From: Thermoleophilia bacterium | Lineage (GTDB): Bacteria > Actinomycetota > Thermoleophilia > Gaiellales > Gaiellaceae | Reading direction: 5' to 3' | DNA length: 58,010 nucleotides | NCBI GenBank assembly: GCA_020845695.1 | Contig: JADLFG010000010.1 | Span: 1 to 58,010 of the forward strand | Shown: positions 52,109-58,010 of the stretch, one piece after another | How positions within the stretch are numbered: the stretch's first letter is position 1 | Layout of the letters: the number at the start of each line of letters is the position of its first letter | Translations under genes and position numbers: made by a program | Notes under the pieces: model-generated | Database searches by the model: none | The model's input: only the letters and a program-made list of their open reading frames with translations | Told to the model about the DNA's origin: nothing

Positions 52109-52852
52109 TCACAGCGCGGCCGGCTGGAACAGCCCGAAGACCGCGCCCGCGGGGTCTGCGAGCACGGCGATCCTCCCCACCCCCGGGACATCGAATGGCG
52201 GGGCGACGACCGTTGCCCCGAGGCCCTCGGCCGCCGCGACCGTCGCATCCGCGTCCCCGGTGCCGACGTAGGTCATCCAGGCCGCCTCGACGGGCATCCC
52301 GTCGGGCGTGGCCATCACGCCGGCCCGGTCGGTCTCGCCGTCGCCGAGCAGCGCGTAGCCGCCGGCGCCGTCGCCGTCCCACTCGCGCGCGGTCCAGCCG
52401 ACGACGTCTCGGTAGAACGCCTTCGCGCCCTCGACGTCGGTCGTGATCAGCTCGTCCCAGACGAAGACCCCCTCCGGCTCGGGTGCCTCGCCGGACGGCG
52501 TGTAGAGGGAGAACGCCGCCCCGCGGGGGTCGGCCACGATCACGAATCGGCCCACCTCGGGCACGTCGAACGGGCCGGCGAGCACCGTGCCGCCATTCGC
52601 CTCGGCCCGCGCGGCGGCAGCGTCGGCGTCCTCGACGTGCACGTGCCCGAGCCAGTGCGGCGGCACTCCCGTCGCCGGATCGAGCTTCGCGAAGCCGCCG
52701 TGCGGCTTCCCGCCCACGCTGATCATCCGGTAATCCATCTCCCCGGCCTTCCACATCTCGGTCTCCCAGCCGAGCAGCTCCCGGTAGAACGCCTCGGAAG
52801 CGTCGACGTCGGGCGTCGACAACTCGTGCCAGACGAACCTGCCTGTGCTCAT
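52109..52852 (-). CDS. VOC/glyoxalase-fold protein with two modules
   Basis: 247 aa with two tandem VOC units: FVWHELSTPDVDASEAFYRELLGW at the start of the first, and FVWDELITTDVEGAKAFYRDVVGW of the second. Each has the family's PFDVPxVGR turn and a DPxGAxFxL ending. Likely a small-molecule binding or lyase protein; the ligand is unknown. The ATG at 52852 has a GAAGGAGGAAG site. Confidence 0.9.
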   Translation of the reverse strand: MSTGRFVWHELSTPDVDASEAFYRELLGWETEMWKAGEMDYRMISVGGKPHGGFAKLDPATGVPPHWLGHVHVEDADAAAARAEANGGTVLAGPFDVPEVGRFVIVADPRGAAFSLYTPSGEAPEPEGVFVWDELITTDVEGAKAFYRDVVGWTAREWDGDGAGGYALLGDGETDRAGVMATPDGMPVEAAWMTYVGTGDADATVAAAEGLGATVVAPPFDVPGVGRIAVLADPAGAVFGLFQPAAL

Positions 52853-52891
52853 CGCTTCCTCCTTCGAACCCGTGGCTCCTGGCAACCGTAC

Positions 52892-53566
52892 CTACCCGCG
52901 CGCCCGGGCGCGACCTGCGGCGCGGTCGGCGACGACGAGCGAGCGGGCCGCCTCGACGCGGCCGGCCGGGATCGACGGGTCGCACGCGAGCAGGCGCGCG
53001 AGCGCGCCCGCCTTGGCGGCCCCGGTGACGAGCCAGAGCAGGAGCTCCGCCCGGGCGAGAGCCGGGTAGGTGAGGGTCATCCGCCGCGTCCCGCGGTACG
53101 GCGCCGTGATCGCGACAGCGCGGTCGGTCACGTCGAGCACGGGGTCTCCCGGGACGAGCGAGGCCGTATGCCCGTCGTCGCCGAGGCCGAGGTGGACGAG
53201 GTCGAAGCGGGCGGGCAGGGCGGCCGCGTAGCGCACGGCCGCGGCCTCGAGGTCGGCGTCCTCGACCGGCAGCGACAGCACCCTCGCGGGGAGGCCGCCC
53301 AGGCAGGCGGCGAGGCGGGTGAGGTTCCGCTCCTCGCTGCCGGCGGGCGCGACCCGCTCGTCCACCTGGTAGACGTCGACGCGCTCCCACGGCACCGCGT
53401 CGTCGCGCAGCCGGGCCAGCATCGCCCGGGGGGTCGTCCCGCCGCTGAGAGCGAGCGAGCAGCGGCCGCCGCGCTCGACCGCCGCCCGCGCGGCCGCGGC
53501 GACGATCGCAGCCCCGCGCCGCGCGACGGCCTCCGGGTCGGGCAGCAGCTCGAGCTCGTGGCGCAT
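52892..53566 (-). CDS. pgl: 6-phosphogluconolactonase
   Basis: 224 aa. SLALSGGTTPRAMLARL, VDVYQVDERVAP and LGLGDDGHTASLVPGDP identify the SOL/DevB-type lactonase of the oxidative pentose phosphate pathway. It follows pgi by 23 bp in the same direction. An ATG at 53566 was chosen; the N-terminal ELELLPDPEAVARRGA fits the family start. Confidence 0.93.
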   Translation of the reverse strand: MRHELELLPDPEAVARRGAAIVAAAARAAVERGGRCSLALSGGTTPRAMLARLRDDAVPWERVDVYQVDERVAPAGSEERNLTRLAACLGGLPARVLSLPVEDADLEAAAVRYAAALPARFDLVHLGLGDDGHTASLVPGDPVLDVTDRAVAITAPYRGTRRMTLTYPALARAELLLWLVTGAAKAGALARLLACDPSIPAGRVEAARSLVVADRAAGRARARG

Positions 53567-53589
53567 CGGCGCGACCGGCAGGCAGCGGG

Positions 53590-55236
53590 CTAGCCGGCCG
53601 CCTCCCGCCGGCTCGCCCGGTAGCAGCGAACGAGCGCGTTCGTCGAGGAGTCGTGGGCGAGCGCCGGCTCCTCCGCGGCGGCCAGCTCGCCGGCGAGCCG
53701 GGAGGCAAGCTCCTTGCCGAGCTCGACGCCCCACTGGTCGAACGGGTTGATCCCCCAGACCGCGGCCTGCGTGAAGACGCTGTGCTCGTAGAAGGCGACG
53801 AGCGCGCCCAGCGTGCTCGGCGCCAGCCGCTCGCCGAGAATGAACGTCGATGGGCGATTGCCCTCGAGCACCTGATGGGGCACGAGCCGCTCGGGCACGC
53901 CGGCGGCGCGCAGCTCCCCGGCCGTGCGGCCGAACGCGAGCGCCTCCGCCTGGGCGAGCGCGTTCGCGAGCAGGAGCTCGTGGTGCTCTCCGGGCTCGTC
54001 GAGCGGCCGGGAGAACGCGATCAGGTCGCAGGGCACGAGTCTCGTCCCCTGGTGCAGGAGCTGGAAGAAGCTGTGCTGGGCGTTCGTGCCCGGCTCTCCC
54101 CACACGACGGGAGCGGTGTCGTGGGTGACGGTCGTCCCGTCGAGCGTGACCCGCTTACCGTTCGACTCCATCGCGAGCTGCTGCAGGTACGCCGGCAGGC
54201 GGTCGAGGTCGCTCGAGTACGGGATCACGGCGGCGGTACCGGCTCCGAAGAAGCCCGCGTACCAGACGCCGAGGAGACCGTGGAGCGCCGGTGCGTTGCG
54301 CCCGAGCGGCGCGGAGCGGAAGTGCTCGTCGACCTCGTGGGCTCCCGCGAGCAACTCGCGGAAGCGCTCCGGCCCGAGCTCGAGCATCGCGGTCACCCCG
54401 GTTGCCGACCAGAGCGAGTAGCGCCCGCCGACCCAGTCCCAGACCGGGAACGTCGAGGCCGGGCCGATCCCGAGCCGGGCAGCCCCGGCCGCGTTTGCGG
54501 TCACGGCGACGAAGTGCGGCTCCAGCGCGGCCTCCTCACCCAGGGCCGCGAGCGCCCAGGCCCGGGCCGCCCGCGCGTTCGCGAGCGTCTCGGGCGTCGT
54601 GAACGACTTCGAGGAGACGACGAACAGCGTCTCCGCGGGATCGAGGCCTTGCAGCGCCCCGGCGAGCGAGGCGGGATCGACGTTCGAGGCGAAGCGAACG
54701 GCGAGGTCGGGCCGTGCGTAGCGGCGAAGTGCCCGGTGGGCCAGCTCGGGGCCGAGGTGGGAGCCGCCGATGCCGATGTTGACGACCGCCGCGATCCGCC
54801 GTCCGGTGTGGCCGCGCCGCTCGCCGGTCCGCAGGCTCTCGGCCAGGACCGCCATCCGATCGAGCACCTCGTGGACGTCGCGCACGACGTCGCGGCCGTC
54901 GACGACCAGCGACGCCTCGCGCGGCAAACGCAGGGCGGTGTGGAGCGCCGGACGGCCCTCGGTGACGTTGACCGGCTCGCCGCGGAACATCGCCTCCGCC
55001 TGCGCACGCACGTGCATCTGGCCGGCGAGCTCGCAGAGCAGGCGCACCGTCTCGTCGTCGCTCCGGTGCTTCGAGTAGTCGACGTGGAGGCCGCCGGCCG
55101 CGAGCGCGAGCCGCTCACCCCGCCCCGGGTCGGCCTCGAACAGCTCCCGCAGGTGGCGGCGCACGATCGCCCGGTAGTGGCGCTCGAGCGCCCGCCAGGC
55201 GGGGAGGTCGGGGAGTGGCGCGCGCGCTTCCGTCAT
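53590..55236 (-). CDS. pgi: Glucose-6-phosphate isomerase
   Basis: 548 aa, the usual size. Signature blocks GIGGSHLGPELAHRAL, FVVSSKSFTTPETLANA, GGRYSLWSATGVTAML, LAMESNGKRVT and INPFDQWGVELGKELAS are all present. It interconverts glucose-6- and fructose-6-phosphate. Start ATG 55236 is preferred to the upstream ATG at 55284, which would overlap the divergent zinc-transporter promoter. Confidence 0.95.
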   Translation of the reverse strand: MTEARAPLPDLPAWRALERHYRAIVRRHLRELFEADPGRGERLALAAGGLHVDYSKHRSDDETVRLLCELAGQMHVRAQAEAMFRGEPVNVTEGRPALHTALRLPREASLVVDGRDVVRDVHEVLDRMAVLAESLRTGERRGHTGRRIAAVVNIGIGGSHLGPELAHRALRRYARPDLAVRFASNVDPASLAGALQGLDPAETLFVVSSKSFTTPETLANARAARAWALAALGEEAALEPHFVAVTANAAGAARLGIGPASTFPVWDWVGGRYSLWSATGVTAMLELGPERFRELLAGAHEVDEHFRSAPLGRNAPALHGLLGVWYAGFFGAGTAAVIPYSSDLDRLPAYLQQLAMESNGKRVTLDGTTVTHDTAPVVWGEPGTNAQHSFFQLLHQGTRLVPCDLIAFSRPLDEPGEHHELLLANALAQAEALAFGRTAGELRAAGVPERLVPHQVLEGNRPSTFILGERLAPSTLGALVAFYEHSVFTQAAVWGINPFDQWGVELGKELASRLAGELAAAEEPALAHDSSTNALVRCYRASRREAAG

Positions 55237-55295
55237 CCTCTGGCCGCGAACGGTAGCGCCCGCCGCGACGAGCGCGCCGGTCATCTTGTCGAGAG

Positions 55296-55318
55296 TGATT
55301 ATCGTTTGCTGCTATGCT
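55296..55318 (+). promoter_or_regulatory. znuABC promoter with Zur/Fur-like box
   Basis: An AT-rich island. TGATTATCGTTTGCT (55296-55310) matches the actinobacterial Zur-type pattern TGAAAATCATTTTCA at 10 of 15 positions by my alignment. A TATGCT -10 box follows at 55313-55318, six bases before the GTG at 55325, so a bound repressor would cover the core promoter. Confidence 0.5.
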
Positions 55319-55324
55319 CGCGCC

Positions 55325-56257
55325 GTGCCACGCCGCCTGCTTGCCCTCCTCCCCCTCGCGGCCGTGGCCGTCGCCGCGGGCTGCGGCGGCGGAGCGGCGA
55401 GCGAGCGGACGGAGCGCCCGCGCGTCGTCGTCACCTACTCGATCCTCGGGTCGCTCGTCACGGAGCTCGTCGGAGAGGCCGCCGACGTGACGGTGCTGAT
55501 GCCGGACGGCGTCGATCCGCACGACTGGCAGCCGTCCGCGAAGGACGTCGAGGCGATCCAGTCGGCGGATCTGGTCGCAGCCAACGGCCTCGACCTCGAG
55601 GAAGGGATCGATGACGCGCTCGCCGAGGCCGAGCGCTCGGGCGTTCCCGTCTTCCGCGCGGCCGACCACGTCGACGTGCGCACGGTCGGTGAGGGCGAGA
55701 CCGGGCACGGCGAGGAGCACGAGGGAGACGAGCACGGTGCGGGCAGCCCCGACCCCCACATCTGGACGAGCCCGCTCGCGATGCGAAGCGCGATCTCCGC
55801 GCTGGCGGCCGCGCTCGCGGCGGACGCCGGCATCGACGTGTCCGGGCGGGCGGCGCAGCTCGAGGCCCGGCTGACGGAGCTCGACGGCGAGCTCGAGCGG
55901 CTCCTCGCGACCGTGCCGGAGGGGCGGCGGCAGCTCGTCACGGGTCACGAGTCGATGGGCTACTTCGCCGACCGCTACGGCTTCGTCCTGGTCGGAGCGG
56001 TCGTCCCCGGCCTCAGCTCCCAGGCGGAGGCCTCGGCCGCGGACCTCGCGGAGCTGAAGGGGCAGATCGAGCGTGCGGGCGCGACGGTGGTCTTCACCGA
56101 GATCGGGACGCCGGTGCAGGTCGCGGAGGCGATCGCGAGCGAGACCGGCGCCGCCGTGGTCGAGCTGCCGTCCCACAGCCTTCCGGACGACGGTTCGTAC
56201 TTCACGTTCATGCGCGGGCTCGCGACCGCGGTCGCGGACGCGCTCGCGGCAGGCTGA
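55325..56257 (+). CDS. znuA: Zinc/manganese-type ABC substrate-binding lipoprotein
   Basis: 310 aa, cluster A-I metal-binding protein. Lipobox VAAGC (Cys20); metal ligands in VDPHDWQPS, PHIWTSP, TGHESMGYFADRY and a C-terminal EIGTP segment. A His/Glu-rich loop (HGEEHEGDEHG) before the second ligand region is typical of zinc-specific ZnuA. GTG start chosen from the leaderless promoter. Confidence 0.92.
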   Translation: MPRRLLALLPLAAVAVAAGCGGGAASERTERPRVVVTYSILGSLVTELVGEAADVTVLMPDGVDPHDWQPSAKDVEAIQSADLVAANGLDLEEGIDDALAEAERSGVPVFRAADHVDVRTVGEGETGHGEEHEGDEHGAGSPDPHIWTSPLAMRSAISALAAALAADAGIDVSGRAAQLEARLTELDGELERLLATVPEGRRQLVTGHESMGYFADRYGFVLVGAVVPGLSSQAEASAADLAELKGQIERAGATVVFTEIGTPVQVAEAIASETGAAVVELPSHSLPDDGSYFTFMRGLATAVADALAAG

Positions 56258-56262
56258 ACGCC

Positions 56263-57102
56263 GTGGGCGCGCTCGTCGAGCCGTTCCTCGACAACGCGTT
56301 CATGGTACGCGCGCTCGTCGCCGGCGCGCTCGTCGCGGTCGCGTGCGCGGTCGTCGGCACGTACGTGATCCTGCGCGGGCTCGCGTTCATCGGGGACGCG
56401 CTTGCCCACGGGGTCCTGCCCGGCATCGCGGGGGCGCTCCTGCTCGGCTGGTCGGGGCTGCTCGGCGCCGCCGTGGGGGCCGCGGTGATGATCGGCGGCG
56501 TCAGTCTCGTCACTTCCCGCACGCGCCTCCCGGCGGACACGGCAATCGGGCTGCTCTTCGTCGGGATGCTCGCCGCCGGGGTGCTGATCGTGTCACGCTC
56601 GGCGAGCTTCGCCGGCGATCTGACCCGGATCCTGTTCGGTGACGTGCTCGGGACCTCCTGGGCCGACGTGTGGCTGCAGCTCGGGGCGACGGTGGCGGTG
56701 GTGACCGCTGCGATCCTCTGCGCTCGCCCCTTCCTGCTCCTCTGCTTCGACGAGGAGCAGACGCGTGTCGCGGGCTTCAGCCCGCGCGTCTTCCACACCC
56801 TCATGCTGGCGATGATCGCGGCGACCGTGGTCGTGTCGTTCCAGACCGTCGGCACGCTGCTCGTGTTCGGGATGCTGATCGCGCCGGCGGGGACGGCGGT
56901 ACTGCTCGCCCACCGGCTCGCCGCGGCCATGGCGCTCGCCGCCGCGATCGGGAGCCTGTCGGTGGCGGCGGGCCTCCTGCTCTCCTACCACTTCAACCTG
57001 GCCGCCGGCGCATCCGTGGTCGAGGTCGCGATTGCGGTCTTCTTCGCCGCCCTCGCGGCCCGCGAGCTCCGCGGGCGCCGGCCCGCCTCCGCCAGCCCGT
57101 GA
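56263..57102 (+). CDS. znuB: Zinc-type ABC transporter permease
   Basis: 279-aa ABC-3 family membrane protein with about eight helices. GTYVILRGLAFIGDALAHGVLPGIAGALLL contains the family's coupling region and VVVSFQTVGTLLVFGMLIAPAGTA is the conserved C-terminal block. GTG start six bases after the binding-protein stop; its stop overlaps the ATPase start. Confidence 0.92.
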   Translation: MGALVEPFLDNAFMVRALVAGALVAVACAVVGTYVILRGLAFIGDALAHGVLPGIAGALLLGWSGLLGAAVGAAVMIGGVSLVTSRTRLPADTAIGLLFVGMLAAGVLIVSRSASFAGDLTRILFGDVLGTSWADVWLQLGATVAVVTAAILCARPFLLLCFDEEQTRVAGFSPRVFHTLMLAMIAATVVVSFQTVGTLLVFGMLIAPAGTAVLLAHRLAAAMALAAAIGSLSVAAGLLLSYHFNLAAGASVVEVAIAVFFAALAARELRGRRPASASP

Positions 57103-57884
57103 CCGCCGCCAGCCTCACGGGAGCGGCGGTCGGCTACGGCGGACGCGTCGTCGTCGACGGGATCGACCTCGAGCTCCCGCCGGGAGCCTCGCTCGCCCTG
57201 GTCGGCACGAACGGCTCCGGGAAGTCAACGCTCCTGCGCACGCTCGTCGGCCTGCTCGACCCGTGCGGCGGGAAGGTCCGGGTCCTGGGCGGCCGCCCGG
57301 GCGCGGCCCCGGAGCGGGTCGGCTACCTCGGCCAGTTCCACGCGAGCGGCTCCGTGCTGCAGCTCCGGGCGGCCGACGTGGTGCGGATGGGTCGCTTCGC
57401 CGGCAAGGGGCTGCTCGGGCGGCTGGACGACGGGGACCGAAGGCTCGTGCGGGAGGCGCTCGAGCGCATGGGCGCCGCGGCCTTCGCCGGCGAGCCTGTC
57501 GCCAGCCTCTCGGGCGGCCAGCGCCAGCGCGTGTACATCGCCCAGGCACTCGCCCGGCGCGCCGACCTGCTCGTCCTCGACGAGCCGGCCGCGAGCCTCG
57601 ATGCGGCAGGCCGGGCGCTCCTGGACGAGGCGCTCGCCGCGGAGCGGCGGCGCGGCGCCGCGATCGTGACCGCCACGCACGACATCGGCGACGCCATGCG
57701 CTCCGACCTCGTGCTTCTGCTCGCGCGGCGCGTCGTCGCGCTCGGGCCGCCGCGGCAGGTGCTGACGCCGGAGGCGCTGCTGCAGACGTTCGGGCTCGCG
57801 ATCCGGGCGCTCGAGGGCGGGATCATGGTCATGGACTCCTCGCACGGGCACGGGGAGGGCGACCCGACCCCCCATGACCACTGA
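57099..57884 (+). CDS. znuC: Zinc-type ABC transporter ATPase
   Basis: 261 aa: Walker A GTNGSGKSTLL, Q-loop GYLGQFH, signature LSGGQRQRVYIAQAL, Walker B LLVLDEPAASLD and H-loop TATHDIGDAM. The C-terminus ends in a His-rich tail (HGHGEGDPTPHDH) that may bind zinc, in line with the ligand. GTG start overlaps the permease stop (GTGA). Confidence 0.93.
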   Translation: MTAASLTGAAVGYGGRVVVDGIDLELPPGASLALVGTNGSGKSTLLRTLVGLLDPCGGKVRVLGGRPGAAPERVGYLGQFHASGSVLQLRAADVVRMGRFAGKGLLGRLDDGDRRLVREALERMGAAAFAGEPVASLSGGQRQRVYIAQALARRADLLVLDEPAASLDAAGRALLDEALAAERRRGAAIVTATHDIGDAMRSDLVLLLARRVVALGPPRQVLTPEALLQTFGLAIRALEGGIMVMDSSHGHGEGDPTPHDH

Positions 57885-58010
57885 AGGCGCGGAGCGGATT
57901 CGAACCGCTGAATCGATCCGCGGCGCGTCGGGGGGCATGTCGCGGGGGATGATAGCCCGCGGCTGCGGGTCTCGCGTGTGGCCGGCGTGGGCTGCGACGC
58001 TGCTTTTCGC
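57885..58010. other. Right-edge non-coding stretch with a tRNA T-arm-like sequence
   Basis: On the minus strand, AGCGG-TTCGAAT-CCGCT forms a perfect 5-bp stem with a consensus 7-nt T loop, followed by CCGCGCC as a possible acceptor 3' strand. No matching GGCGCGG 5' strand or anticodon arm is found within the available 100 bases. A TATCAT -10-like box lies at 57949-57954 (minus). Confidence 0.3.

Noticed and set aside
57225..57938. 237-codon minus-strand frame behind the TATCAT box
   Set aside because: It is antisense to the clearly functional znuC gene, has no domain and looks like a GC-codon shadow frame.

Overview
The window is very GC-rich, densely packed bacterial chromosome. It shows many GTG/TTG starts, 4-bp ATGA/GTGA/TTGA gene overlaps, and TAnnnT -10 boxes lying 5-13 nt before start codons (leaderless or nearly leaderless transcripts). 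Together with the gene content this suggests an actinomycetote, perhaps a deep-branching class such as Thermoleophilia. That placement is inference; there is no rRNA in the window. I see no rRNA, complete tRNA, IS element, prophage or CRISPR array.

Layout. (1) 1-10.5 kb: a histidine kinase/response regulator pair; a zinc-ribbon/ATP-grasp pair; a DUF192 lipoprotein; an ACT-domain malic enzyme; a FrnE-like DsbA oxidoreductase whose first active-site Cys codon is TGA, followed at once by a perfect hairpin (probable selenoprotein); a CorA-type channel; an M50 site-2 protease with CBS domains; and an MFS transporter. (2) 10.5-12.1 kb: a thiolase, then a 411-bp gene-free stretch of degenerate repeats and palindromes. 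(3) 12.1-29.3 kb: one long minus-strand catabolic cluster. It runs livH, livM, a substrate-binding lipoprotein, livG, livF, a UPF0261 protein, a second binding lipoprotein, a Tm-1-like TIM-barrel protein, a quinone-oxidoreductase-like MDR, a second UPF0261, two more TIM-barrel proteins, a TPP enzyme and an amidase, with a LacI-type regulator at its head. (4) 29.4-38.8 kb: divergent from lacI, a second TPP enzyme is coupled to a chlI/chlD-type metal chelatase gene carrying an A8 slippery run and a hairpin (probable programmed -1 frameshift). A LarA-family nickel-pincer enzyme, a DUF1858-like protein and a HAD phosphatase follow, then the convergent cofactor operon larB-larC-larE. (5) 39-45.6 kb: a membrane coiled-coil protein leads a molybdenum hydroxylase (large, FAD and 2Fe-2S subunits), a CoA ligase and an enoyl-CoA hydratase, all with overlapping stop and start codons; this looks like aromatic or heterocyclic acid breakdown. 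(6) 45.6-58 kb: two secreted or anchored proteins, RidA, an ABC-F ATPase, threonine aldolase, sugar-phosphate genes (rpiA, 6-phosphogluconolactonase, pgi) and a zinc-type ABC importer (znuABC) behind a Zur/Fur-like box.

How it fits together. Regions 3 and 4 look like one metabolic island: branched-chain-type ABC uptake of an organic acid or amide, an amidase, two TPP-dependent C-C lyase/ligase-type enzymes, repeated Tm-1-type protein pairs of unknown chemistry, and a nickel-pincer 2-hydroxyacid enzyme with its own cofactor genes. Three TAACCG(A/G)T(T/C) motifs in the liv control regions are candidate operators for the LacI protein. The substrate is not identifiable from sequence. The strongest specific signals are the in-frame TGA of the DsbA-like gene and the frameshift cassette of the chelatase gene.
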